From positions 124,001 to 188,000 of the forward strand of contig CAINFC010000006.1 in the NCBI GenBank assembly GCA_903847975.1: a DNA stretch of 64,000 nucleotides, in the 5' to 3' direction. The notes under the pieces are model-generated. The model saw only the letters and a program-made list of their open reading frames with translations, was not told the origin of the DNA and searched no databases. This document shows, piece after piece, positions 26,080 to 34,035 of the stretch. This stretch comes from an uncultured Acidobacteriota bacterium. Its GTDB lineage: Bacteria > Acidobacteriota > UBA6911 > CAINFC01. How positions within the stretch are numbered: the stretch's first letter is position 1; every line of letters begins with the position of its first letter. The position numbers and the translations under genes were made by a program.

Positions 26080-27279
26080 CTATTCCTTGGGAGCGTTGGT
26101 TTCCTGGTTCCAGTAGGGAGAGAGGCGGCGCAAACGGGCCACAATTCCCGGAAATACGGCGATGACCCGCTCGATCTGCTCCGCAGTCGTATAGCGCCCC
26201 AGGCTGAAGCGAATGGAACCGTGCAGCGCGGTGAACGGAATTTGCATGGCCTTCAGCACATGGGACGGGTCGAGCGAGCCCGAGGTGCAGGCCGATCCGC
26301 TGGAAGCGCAGATCCCCTGTTCGCTCAGCTGGTAGAGAATCGCCTCTCCCTCGATGTAGTGACAGGAGAGGTTGGTGGTGTTGCCCATCCGGGGAGCCTG
26401 CTTCCCGTTGATCTGCAGGCAGGGGATGGACTCCTCCAGTGAATTTTCCAGCCGGTCCCGCAGGCGGTGAATCCGCGCCGCGTCTTCCGCGGAGATCGCC
26501 TGAGCCAGTTCGCAGGCCTTGCCCAGCGCTACGATGCCGGCCACGTTTTCCGTTCCGGCCCGGCGGCCGTTTTCCTGGTGGCCGCCGACCAGAAAAGGCC
26601 GAATCCGCGTGCCCCGCTTGATGTACAGAACGCCCACCCCTTTGGGGGCGTACATTTTGTGGCCGGAAAAGGAGAGCAGGTCCACGTGAGCATAGGCGCC
26701 CAGCAGGTCGATGGGCAGCTTTCCCATGGTCTGGGTGGCATCGGTATGGAAGACGATGTTCGGGTCCGTCTCCTTGGTGATCCGCGAAAGCTCTTCAATC
26801 GGGAACAGCACACCGGTTTCATTGTTGGCGTGCATCAGAGTGACCAGCAGGGTATCCGGGCGAAGGCTGCGAACAAAGTCGCGGATATCGAGCATTCCCT
26901 GGCCGTTGACCGGGAGGTAGGTTACTTCGCACCCCTCGCGCTCCGCGGCCCGGCAGACTTCCAGAACGGAAGGGTGCTCCACGGCGGAGGTGACGACGTG
27001 GCGGCGTTTGGGGTTGGCGCGCATGCATCCGAAAACCGCATGATTATTACTTTCCGTGGCGCAGCCGGTGAACACAATCTGATCCGCTCCGATGTCCCCC
27101 AGCAGCGAGGCCACCTGGCTTCTGGCCTTGGTCATGGCGTGCGCCGGACGCTGCGCCTCGGAGTACATGGAAGACGGGTTGAAAAACTCCCGGGTCAGGT
27201 AGGGGACCATGGCCTCGTAAACCTCGGGGGCCACCGGGGTAGTCGCATTGTGATCCAGGTAAATCGTTTCGCTTCTCAT
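26080..27279 (-). CDS. nifS: Cysteine desulfurase (NifS/IscS group)
   Basis: A 399-residue PLP enzyme that transfers sulfur from cysteine for iron-sulfur cluster assembly. It shows Y-L-D-H-N-A-T-T-P, the PLP-lysine motif S-F-S-G-H-K-M-Y-A-P-K-G and the mobile catalytic cysteine loop C-A-S-S-G-S-A-C-T-S-G. The R-A-G-T-E-N motif is present. Length and order are normal. It starts 12 bases after nifU, forming a two-gene Fe-S unit. No nitrogenase genes are near, so this is probably the general Fe-S assembly pair. Confidence 0.95.
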   Translation of the reverse strand: MRSETIYLDHNATTPVAPEVYEAMVPYLTREFFNPSSMYSEAQRPAHAMTKARSQVASLLGDIGADQIVFTGCATESNNHAVFGCMRANPKRRHVVTSAVEHPSVLEVCRAAEREGCEVTYLPVNGQGMLDIRDFVRSLRPDTLLVTLMHANNETGVLFPIEELSRITKETDPNIVFHTDATQTMGKLPIDLLGAYAHVDLLSFSGHKMYAPKGVGVLYIKRGTRIRPFLVGGHQENGRRAGTENVAGIVALGKACELAQAISAEDAARIHRLRDRLENSLEESIPCLQINGKQAPRMGNTTNLSCHYIEGEAILYQLSEQGICASSGSACTSGSLDPSHVLKAMQIPFTALHGSIRFSLGRYTTAEQIERVIAVFPGIVARLRRLSPYWNQETNAPKE

Positions 27280-27291
27280 AATCGTGGCACC

Positions 27292-28251
27292 CTAAACGGA
27301 TATGACCCGCAGCCGCGGATCGATCTGCTCCTTCAGGTTTTTCTCGACCATGTACTTCAAAGTCATTCCGGCCCCGGCGCATCCCTGGCAGGCACCAATC
27401 AAATGGCAGTATACGATGTTGTCTTTAATATCGACAATTTCCAGATCGCCGTTATCCCTTTTCAGCATCGGCCGGATGCTCTCGTCGACCAGCTTTTCGA
27501 TCCGCTTCATCAGCTGATAGGGGCTCAGCGGAGCCGGTTCTGCGGGGCCCGTTCCGGCTGGATCCAGAGTCCGGACGGTGTCGGCCGCGCCCGATGCCCG
27601 GGAACCCCAGATGCTGTCCAGCGTATCCTGTAATCCTCCGGGAGCGTGGTGACAGGAGGTACAAGCCCCTCCCGCCTTGATGGCGTTGGTGATCTCGGGG
27701 ATGGTGCGCAACCCTAGCTCCTGGATCTTTCGGCGCAGGTATGGCTCGGTAATATTAAAGCACTTGCAGACCAGGCGTCCGTCCAGTTCGTCCTCCACGT
27801 TGACGTTCACCCCTTCCCGGGTCAGATCGACCTGCCGGCGCTGCGCCCAGTTGATCACCGCCGCCTGCAGCGCCTCGGCGCCCATGACCGAGCAGTGAAC
27901 CTTCTGTTCCGGCAATCCTCCCAGAAAGTCGACGATATTCTGATTGGTGATCTGCAGGGCTTCAATCGGCGTGAGCCGCTTTTCCTCGATAATCGAGCAG
28001 AGGGCTTCGCTGGCGGCAATCGCCGAAGTGCACCCGAAGGTCAGGTACTTCGCTTCGGTGATGATATCCTTTCGCGGGTCGGAGGCGTGCTGCTCCACGC
28101 GGAAGCTGAACCGCATGGCGTCCCCGCAGGCAATGGATCCGTGCTCGCCGAGTCCGTCGGGATTTTCCACCTCTCCCAGGTGGGTGCCGGGCTTGCCATG
28201 AACGGCATCCATAAAAAGCTGTTTGGTTTTCTCGCTATATTCCCATGCCAT
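27292..28251 (-). CDS. nifU: NifU-type Fe-S cluster scaffold, three-domain form
   Basis: A 319-residue modular scaffold. Residues 1-125 are the IscU-like domain with Cys in I-A-C-G-D-A, F-G-C-T-S-A and V-H-C-S-V-M-G. Residues about 150-205 are a BFD-like [2Fe-2S] segment (V-C-K-C-F, then G-A-C-T-S-C-H). Residues about 240-319 are the NifU C-terminal domain with G-A-C-Q-G-C. The full-length three-domain architecture is intact. It receives sulfur from NifS, encoded immediately downstream. Confidence 0.95.
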   Translation of the reverse strand: MAWEYSEKTKQLFMDAVHGKPGTHLGEVENPDGLGEHGSIACGDAMRFSFRVEQHASDPRKDIITEAKYLTFGCTSAIAASEALCSIIEEKRLTPIEALQITNQNIVDFLGGLPEQKVHCSVMGAEALQAAVINWAQRRQVDLTREGVNVNVEDELDGRLVCKCFNITEPYLRRKIQELGLRTIPEITNAIKAGGACTSCHHAPGGLQDTLDSIWGSRASGAADTVRTLDPAGTGPAEPAPLSPYQLMKRIEKLVDESIRPMLKRDNGDLEIVDIKDNIVYCHLIGACQGCAGAGMTLKYMVEKNLKEQIDPRLRVISV

Positions 28252-28365
28252 ATTGTTTCTCTTCGATCTTCTTTATGGTTCGCTGTTTGGTAAAGCACCC
28301 AATAATACCATTTCCGGCACCCGGGGGAAACCCACAGGGCGGTTCGATCGCGCGGGGACATCTTT

Positions 28366-28387
28366 CGCTTGATTTTGCGATCAAGCG
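28366..28387. promoter_or_regulatory. Perfect 8-bp inverted repeat overlapping the conduit promoter
   Basis: CGCTTGAT at 28366-28373 and ATCAAGCG at 28380-28387, separated by six bases. The repeat covers the -35 box and part of the spacer of the promoter at 28369-28397, the usual place for a repressor operator. The half-sites contain TTGA/TCAA as in FNR sites, but the spacing is two bases longer than in FNR or CRP sites, so the regulator is not assigned. Confidence 0.55.
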
Positions 28388-28397
28388 TTGATATACA
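28369..28397 (+). promoter_or_regulatory. Candidate sigma70-type promoter of the porin-cytochrome operon
   Basis: TTGATT, a 17-base spacer and TATACA. The expected transcript starts near 28404, leaving a leader of about 110 bases before the ATG at 28517. Confidence 0.5.
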
Positions 28398-28457
28398 TTA
28401 TGCGAAATTGCAGGAATTCAGCCAACCATTTATCGAGTCGAGCACGGTTCGTACCTC

Positions 28458-28471
28458 AGGCCCGCGGGCCT
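28458..28471. other. 14-bp GC palindrome in the leader of the porin-cytochrome operon
   Basis: AGGCCCGCGGGCCT is perfectly self-complementary and lies about 46 bases before the start codon. It could be a second operator or a short RNA stem. Confidence 0.35.
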
Positions 28472-28516
28472 TGGGTATGTTTTCGTTTGGATGGATTAAT
28501 CAGGTAGGAAGGCACA

Positions 28517-30448
28517 ATGAACTTCTGGAAAACGCGTATTTGTTTTTGGCCTTTGCTGCTTCTGGGCAGCCTGGCTTTCAGCCAGGAGGCGGCACCGGCT
28601 CCGGACAAGGAGGCGGCCAAAGCGGCCGAACCCAAAGCTGCCGGCGGCAAATATGAGTTCCGTACGGACCTTACGCTGGGTGGTTTTTTTACCGACATTC
28701 ACGGTTCGGAAGAAAAGTATCGCAGCGACATTAACCTGCGATCCGGCGCCCGCCTCGAAAATTTTCAGACCGAAATACGGCCCGAGGAGGGGAGTTCCGG
28801 TTGGTTCGACCTGGCTACTTTTCGGGCGCGGGGCTTTGGCAGCGTGGATCCCTACGAGGATTTTCAATTCAACATTCGCCGCAACGGCAAATACGACTTC
28901 CGCCTGAAATACTCCAAGGACAATTATTACTTCCAGCTCCCCGGTTTTGCCCTGGGGATGCATTCCGACGACAACATCCGGCGCCGGGTCAGCGCCGATC
29001 TGAATATCCATGTACGCAAATCCCTGCAGCTGCGCATGGGCTACCGGAACTGGTCGCGGTCCGGAAATTCCTTTACCTCCCAGCTGATATTCCAAAGCCT
29101 GTTTCCCGTGCTGCAGTACAATCGCGGCAGAACCGACGAGTATTACGCCGGCATGGAGTGGAAAACGAAAACCTTCGGGCTCTCCTTCGATCAGAGATTC
29201 CGCAGTTTCCGGTTCGACGACTCCGCAAAAAATGCAGTGAGTTCCGCGGTGGACCCGACCTTGGGAAACCGGCTTACCGGGCTGACCCGGAACACGCCGG
29301 TGCGCGGCATGGTCCCGGAGTCCACCCTGCTGCTGAAATGGCAACCTTCCGCCCGCATCGATCTGCTGGGCCGGTATACCTACAGCAGTGGCAGTTTTGA
29401 TTTTTCACGATGGGAGCTGCAGAATCTGCGGATCGGGGCCAGCGGCGCCCAGCTGGAGCAGCTGGCTCTGACGCAGGCCTCCACGGATCAGCCCCTGCAC
29501 CGCCTGGATCTGAATGCCACCTGGGACATTGCCACCCATTGGACGCTGCAAAACAGCTTCTACCTTAACCGCTACCGTCTGCTGAGCGACGGACTGCTGT
29601 CGTATGCCATGCGCAGCCCGGGCAGTTCCGGATCGCTGAACCTTTCGGAGACGGTCGATGATACGCTGCGCTACCAGCGAGGCTTCAATGAGACATCCCT
29701 GCAGTTTTCCCCTTCCCGGCTTATGAGCATTCGGGGCGGCTACCGTTATACCAACCGGCAGTGGGAACAGACGGAGGAGGGATCGGCCGGAACCCGTCAG
29801 GAGTCGAACATGCAGGCGGCGGTACTCAGCTGGACCGCCTCCTCGGGAACCCGGTGGCGTTCCTCCCTGGAGTTGGAACATGGATGGATGGACGAGGCGC
29901 TGATCCGGCTGGAGCCGCTGCGCTTCAACCGCTGGACGGCGCGAGGAGCTTTTCGCCCGGCCAAGGGCTGGCAGGTGTCCGCCTCGTTAGGGATACGGGA
30001 TGACCTGAGCCGGACCCGGAGCGTGGACCACGAAGGCGATTTCCGGGAGTTTTCCCTGCAGCTGAACTGGATGCCCAAACAGGATTACACGTTTGACCTG
30101 GCCTACGGGCGTACGGATATTCTATCGGCCACGGACATTTATTTTCTGCTCACCGTCCCCCGGAAGGTATCCTCCCGCTATGTGACCAACATGAACTATT
30201 TCAACTTCCATTGTCAGTTTCCGCTGCACAAGCGGGTGCTGGGCCAGGCCAATTACAACGTAGTGGACGACTCCGCCGGAAGCTATCCCCTGGTATTTCA
30301 TCAGGCCGGAGCGGGGCTTTCCTTCCGGGTGCAGGGCCCTGCCTGGCTGGATCTCCACTGGAGATATCTGGCTTACAATGAAGAGCAATTTTCCCAGCAG
30401 GATTATGCCGGTCACCTGCTGGGGATCAGCATGCGTTTCGGTTTTTAA
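28517..30448 (+). CDS. Outer-membrane beta-barrel of a porin-cytochrome conduit (MtrB/PioB-like)
   Basis: A 643-residue protein behind AGGAAGG. A signal peptide (residues 1-22, ending AFSQ) and an Ala/Lys linker precede a long series of amphipathic strands with alternating aromatic and polar residues (for example L-Q-L-R-M-G-Y-R-N-W, I-D-L-L-G-R-Y-T-Y, M-S-I-R-G-G-Y-R-Y). The final strand ends in R-F-G-F, the usual outer-membrane insertion signal. Length fits the roughly 650-700 residues of MtrB-type barrels. The decaheme gene directly downstream strongly supports the call. The N-terminal CxxC often seen in MtrB is absent; the mature protein appears to have no cysteine. It would sheath the cytochrome across the outer membrane. 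Confidence 0.8.
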   Translation: MNFWKTRICFWPLLLLGSLAFSQEAAPAPDKEAAKAAEPKAAGGKYEFRTDLTLGGFFTDIHGSEEKYRSDINLRSGARLENFQTEIRPEEGSSGWFDLATFRARGFGSVDPYEDFQFNIRRNGKYDFRLKYSKDNYYFQLPGFALGMHSDDNIRRRVSADLNIHVRKSLQLRMGYRNWSRSGNSFTSQLIFQSLFPVLQYNRGRTDEYYAGMEWKTKTFGLSFDQRFRSFRFDDSAKNAVSSAVDPTLGNRLTGLTRNTPVRGMVPESTLLLKWQPSARIDLLGRYTYSSGSFDFSRWELQNLRIGASGAQLEQLALTQASTDQPLHRLDLNATWDIATHWTLQNSFYLNRYRLLSDGLLSYAMRSPGSSGSLNLSETVDDTLRYQRGFNETSLQFSPSRLMSIRGGYRYTNRQWEQTEEGSAGTRQESNMQAAVLSWTASSGTRWRSSLELEHGWMDEALIRLEPLRFNRWTARGAFRPAKGWQVSASLGIRDDLSRTRSVDHEGDFREFSLQLNWMPKQDYTFDLAYGRTDILSATDIYFLLTVPRKVSSRYVTNMNYFNFHCQFPLHKRVLGQANYNVVDDSAGSYPLVFHQAGAGLSFRVQGPAWLDLHWRYLAYNEEQFSQQDYAGHLLGISMRFGF

Positions 30449-30508
30449 CGAGGCCCGTGGGGGCAGCACAGAATTTTCTTTGCCGTTTTAAACATACAGA
30501 AGAGCACC

Positions 30509-31495
30509 ATGAATTGCCTTTACAGAAAATGGATTCGAACCGCCGCCCATCCGGCAGCCCTGCTCGCCGGCCTGGTCCTTTTTGCCCTCCTGATGCCTGC
30601 CACCGCCCAGGAAAAGAAGGAGGGACAGGCCGCGACCGCGAAAGAAGCCGCCAAGGAGGCACCCAAGGATGCGCCGAAAGCCGTCCCCAAAGCTACTTAC
30701 GTCGGAAGCGAGACCTGCGTCACCTGCCACGAAGACCCGGCCAAGCATCTGAAGGGAAGCGTGCATCACTCTCTGCTCCAGGAAAGCAAGGTTCCTAACG
30801 GAACCAACGGCTGCGAGTCCTGCCACGGGCCGGGCAGCGTCCACGCAGAAGAGCCCAGCAAGGAGAACATTCTTACGTTCGAAAACGAAGCTCCCGGGAA
30901 ACGATCGAGCGCCTGCCTGGCCTGCCATGGCAAGAAAGAAGCCCTGGCGGATTTCAAAAGAAGCGCGCACCGTTTTCAGCAGATCTCCTGCGACGAGTGC
31001 CACGCTAACGGCAATGCCGAAGCTTTTCACCGGATGCGCAGCCTGGAGGACATGAAAAAAACGGAGGGGACCCGCCTCTGCCTGCAGTGCCACGGCGAGG
31101 TGCAAATGGCTTTCACCATGCCGTTCCACCACCGAGTCAAGGAAGGGCTCCTGCAGTGCGTGGACTGCCATCGGGAGCATGGCGGATACCGGCTGGGCCG
31201 TCGGCGCAACGAACAGGTCAATGAAACCTGCGCCCGATGCCATCCGGACAAGGACGGCCCTTTCCTCTTTGAGCACCTGCCGGCGCGTGTCGGAGGGGGC
31301 TGCCTGTCCTGCCATTTGCCCCATGGCAGCACCAATCCCCGGATGCTCACACGGAACACGGTGGCCATGCTCTGCCTGGAATGTCATACCAACACGGTTG
31401 AGTTTCACGATCAGGCCCAGCCTCGCTACCGCAACTGCACGGTCTGCCACACGCAGATTCACGGGTCCAACCACAGCAGCCTGTTGTTCGAGTGA
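30509..31495 (+). CDS. Periplasmic decaheme c-type cytochrome (MtrA/DmsE-like)
   Basis: A 328-residue protein with a signal peptide (residues 1-34, ending ATAQ), an Ala/Lys-rich linker to about residue 62, and exactly ten CxxCH motifs (CVTCH, CESCH, CLACH, CDECH, CLQCH, CVDCH, CARCH, CLSCH, CLECH and CTVCH). Length and heme count match MtrA/DmsE decahemes, which pass electrons through an MtrB-type barrel. Distal His ligands are plentiful. It starts 60 bases after the barrel gene and overlaps the following methyltransferase start. No outer-surface cytochrome (MtrC/OmcA-like) is encoded nearby, so the extracellular partner is unknown. Either direction of electron flow is possible. Confidence 0.93.
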   Translation: MNCLYRKWIRTAAHPAALLAGLVLFALLMPATAQEKKEGQAATAKEAAKEAPKDAPKAVPKATYVGSETCVTCHEDPAKHLKGSVHHSLLQESKVPNGTNGCESCHGPGSVHAEEPSKENILTFENEAPGKRSSACLACHGKKEALADFKRSAHRFQQISCDECHANGNAEAFHRMRSLEDMKKTEGTRLCLQCHGEVQMAFTMPFHHRVKEGLLQCVDCHREHGGYRLGRRRNEQVNETCARCHPDKDGPFLFEHLPARVGGGCLSCHLPHGSTNPRMLTRNTVAMLCLECHTNTVEFHDQAQPRYRNCTVCHTQIHGSNHSSLLFE

Positions 31496-32316
31496 TGGAT
31501 CCGCTGCTGCGAAAGCAACTCGAGCGGCTGCAGATTCTGGCTCACGGGAAAACGCACCGCCGGGTCCTGGAGCTTTTTCAGTCTTTTCCCGCCCGCGGGA
31601 AACTATTGGAAATCCCGGCGGGAGAAGGTGCGCTGGCCTGGCGCCTGGCGGAAATGGGGTACGAGGTTCTGGGCGGAGACGTGGACCCCGATTTTTTCAA
31701 GGTCCCCTTCCTGCGGTGCCTGCGCCTGGACATGAACCAGGTCTTTCCCCTGGAAGACGAAAGCTTTGACTTTATCTCCTGCATTGAGGGGCTGGAACAC
31801 CTGGAAAACCAGTTCAGCTTTGTACGGGAGTGCCGAAGGATTCTGAAACCCAGAGGGAAGCTGATCCTGAGCACCCCCAACATCCTGAATATTGCTTCGC
31901 GGATGAAATACCTGCTCAGCGGCTTTTACTCTCTTTTTCCGCACCCCTTAAACGAGTTCAACCTGGTTCCGGTGTTCGACCATATCCATCCGGTCTCCTA
32001 CTACCAGCTCCGATACCAGCTGCACACCAGCGGATTCCGGATCGTCCAGGTCACCACCGACCTTTATCGCCGAAGCTCCGCGGGACTGCTTTTCCTCTAT
32101 CCTTTTTGCCTGTTGGCAATGGTACGGACAATGCGTAAGGAAACCGACCCCAGGCAGAAAAGCGCCAACCGGGAAATTCGGAGGGAAATGGCGTCCCGGG
32201 AGATATTTCTCGGCAGGACTTTGATTGTCGTCGCAGAAAAAAACCAGGGCGCAGGAAGTATGCCCGTCACCACCCTGGCTTCCTCCATGCCCGCCAGGAC
32301 CTTCCCTTCCGATTAG
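31495..32316 (+). CDS. Class I SAM-dependent methyltransferase
   Basis: A 273-residue protein; the ATG at 31495 shares its A with the TGA stop of the cytochrome gene, and an in-frame GTG at 31492 is an alternative. A Rossmann methyltransferase core has an atypical motif I (L-L-E-I-P-A-G-E-G-A-L-A), then G-D-V-D, D-F-I-S-C-I-E-G-L-E-H-L-E-N and L-S-T-P-N-I-L-N. This pattern resembles methyltransferases acting on lipid or polysaccharide precursors. The overlap indicates translational coupling with the cytochrome, but a functional link is not evident. A hydrophobic stretch near residues 195-210 is present. Confidence 0.8.
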   Translation: MDPLLRKQLERLQILAHGKTHRRVLELFQSFPARGKLLEIPAGEGALAWRLAEMGYEVLGGDVDPDFFKVPFLRCLRLDMNQVFPLEDESFDFISCIEGLEHLENQFSFVRECRRILKPRGKLILSTPNILNIASRMKYLLSGFYSLFPHPLNEFNLVPVFDHIHPVSYYQLRYQLHTSGFRIVQVTTDLYRRSSAGLLFLYPFCLLAMVRTMRKETDPRQKSANREIRREMASREIFLGRTLIVVAEKNQGAGSMPVTTLASSMPARTFPSD

Positions 32317-32364
32317 AAGGCCCGTAGCCGCGATCTGCGGAATACAGTTATCCGGGTCAGGGAT

Positions 32365-32745
32365 TTATTGCCCGAGGGTGGTGCGCACTGATTTTTCGAT
32401 TTCACTGAGCCGCCATGGCTTAGGAATGAAGCCGGCACATTTATTCCCTTCCAGGAGATCCGAGACCGCTGTCTCCTGGAGGATGGCACTGCAGAGAAGA
32501 ATTTTGATTTCCGGGTTCAGAAGCCTAAGCTGCTCCACTACCTGTCGGCCGTCGAGTTCCGGCATCACCAGGTCCAAAATAACCAGGTGTATGGATTCCT
32601 GGTGCTTTTTATAGAGGTCGATTGCCTCCCTGCCTGTCAGCGCGGTGAGAACCTGGTATCCCATGGATTCCAGAACCGTCTGGGCCACCATAATCATCAA
32701 CCAGTCATCATCAACAATCAGGATATTCTCGCTGATTTTTTTCAT
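32365..32745 (-). CDS. Single-domain response regulator
   Basis: A 126-residue receiver domain alone. The acidic pocket (D12, D13, D14), phosphoacceptor Asp58 (V-I-L-D-L-V-M-P) and conserved Lys109 (I-P-K-P-W) are present. There is no output domain, so it would act through protein contacts or as a phosphate shuttle. No histidine kinase is encoded nearby. It reads opposite to the methyltransferase and is separated from the glycosyltransferase genes by 221 bases in which I see only its own upstream region, including a GGAAC-N3-GTTCC dyad at 32756-32768. Confidence 0.9.
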   Translation of the reverse strand: MKKISENILIVDDDWLMIMVAQTVLESMGYQVLTALTGREAIDLYKKHQESIHLVILDLVMPELDGRQVVEQLRLLNPEIKILLCSAILQETAVSDLLEGNKCAGFIPKPWRLSEIEKSVRTTLGQ

Positions 32746-32966
32746 AAATAATTAAGGAACTCCGTTCCATATGCAATTCAAAATTGGCATGATTCGATTC
32801 ATCTGCCGACTGGAAGCCTGTTCGAGCTTCCGAATATCTTTAATTGCTTAAACAATATACATGACAGAAGAGGAACATGAAAGCGCAAATATGCGAATTC
32901 GCTTTTTTGCGCACCTTCCCATGCAATTTTTCAGCGAAAACCCTTCCTCAATCCGGCAAAAAAAGT

Positions 32967-34004
32967 CTAAACAGGGGCGCGCGGAGGGCAAAACGGGAAA
33001 GCCCGAGGCCCCCAACCGATCCATTTTTCAATTTCACCCGGTCGGATCCGTGATTTGCGACCAATTTCCCGGCGATAGCCGATATACTCTCCACGGCAGC
33101 GCAGTAAAAAGCGGAAAGCGTCCAGAGACCGATGTTCCTTCAGCAACGCGTAGCCAAGCACCAGAAGATCGCGCGCCGAAATGGCGGCAAAATGCCTGGC
33201 ATAAATCCGCAATGGCATATTCTTGATTCGCAGCAGGAACCGGTTTTTCACGGAATGGTAATTCACCTCGGATGTCAGTAGATGCCTGCGCTCAGGAATT
33301 CCGAACCGAACATGGTACCCAACCGCGGCGGGATCATAGCCGCAACTCCATCCGTAGAGAATCGATCGCCAGGCCAGATCTACATCCTCCCGGTAGACAA
33401 AAAATCCGGTATCGAAAAAATCCTGTTGCAGGGCGATGTCCTCCAGCATGCTCCGCCTGTAAAAGCCGGCCGCGGCGGTGGTGCCGAAAACAAGTTCCCG
33501 CTGCTCGAACTGGCCGGTATCGGCTTGTCCCGCCCCGCGATCGGCGTGCCGCTGGTTGGGCATAAAATACATGCCGGTGGAATCCAGCACATAAGAAAGA
33601 TCCATCCGGACCGGGGTTGCATCCTCCTGCATCCGCCGAAGTTTTCCGGTGGCAGAACCGAGGCCGGGATGCGCCTCCATAAAAGCGGTCAAGCACTCCA
33701 GAAAATCGGCATTCAAACAGGTATCCGGATTCAAAACCAGGATGTACTTGGACCGGGTGGAGTGAATCGCCTGGTTATGGGGTAGGGAAAAGCCCTGGTT
33801 CCTATGATTTCGCAGCAGCCGGACTGTCCCCCCCGGGAAATATCGCTCCACCAGCTCGGCGGAACCGTCCGTTGAGGCGTTGTCGGTGACAATTATTTCC
33901 TCCGGCGGAAGAGTCTGATCCAGTAGGGATCGAAGGCAGTTTACGATGTAATCTGCAGAATCAAAGGTAACAATACTTACGGTCGGTCTTGGTAGAGAGT
34001 TCAT
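32967..34004 (-). CDS. GT2-family glycosyltransferase
   Basis: A 345-residue protein; the ATG at 34004 is chosen because it directly precedes the GT-A start (V-S-I-V-T-F-D-S-A-D-Y-I-V-N-C-L-R-S-L-L). Earlier starts would overlap the upstream gene. The nucleotide-sugar site includes V-T-D-N-A-S-T and the L-N-P-D-T metal motif; the catalytic region has F-F-V-Y-R-E-D-V-D-L-A-W-R. It resembles rhamnosyl- or related glycosyltransferases of surface polysaccharides. It is second of two tandem GT2 genes, 31 bases after the first. The Shine-Dalgarno is weak. Confidence 0.88.
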   Translation of the reverse strand: MNSLPRPTVSIVTFDSADYIVNCLRSLLDQTLPPEEIIVTDNASTDGSAELVERYFPGGTVRLLRNHRNQGFSLPHNQAIHSTRSKYILVLNPDTCLNADFLECLTAFMEAHPGLGSATGKLRRMQEDATPVRMDLSYVLDSTGMYFMPNQRHADRGAGQADTGQFEQRELVFGTTAAAGFYRRSMLEDIALQQDFFDTGFFVYREDVDLAWRSILYGWSCGYDPAAVGYHVRFGIPERRHLLTSEVNYHSVKNRFLLRIKNMPLRIYARHFAAISARDLLVLGYALLKEHRSLDAFRFLLRCRGEYIGYRREIGRKSRIRPGEIEKWIGWGPRAFPFCPPRAPV

Positions 34005-34035
34005 GGGATGGAAGGATAGGCTCCACACATCGCGG

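Noticed and set aside
24722-26116. A 464-codon open frame opposite the symporter
   Set aside because: It is rich in Gln, His and Gly as expected for an antisense shadow and matches nothing; the symporter is clear.
26467-27633. A 388-codon open frame opposite nifS and nifU
   Set aside because: Both genes on the minus strand are certain; this is a shadow.
26080-28251. A nitrogen-fixation locus
   Set aside because: Only nifU and nifS are present; the same pair serves general Fe-S assembly and no nitrogenase gene is near.
28366-28387. An FNR site at the conduit promoter
   Set aside because: The half-sites look similar, but TTGA and TCAA are eight bases apart rather than the six of FNR or CRP sites, so only an unassigned dyad is reported.
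32861-33226. A 121-codon open frame in and beyond the gap between the receiver and glycosyltransferase genes
   Set aside because: Most of it lies opposite the glycosyltransferase; no motif or Shine-Dalgarno was found.
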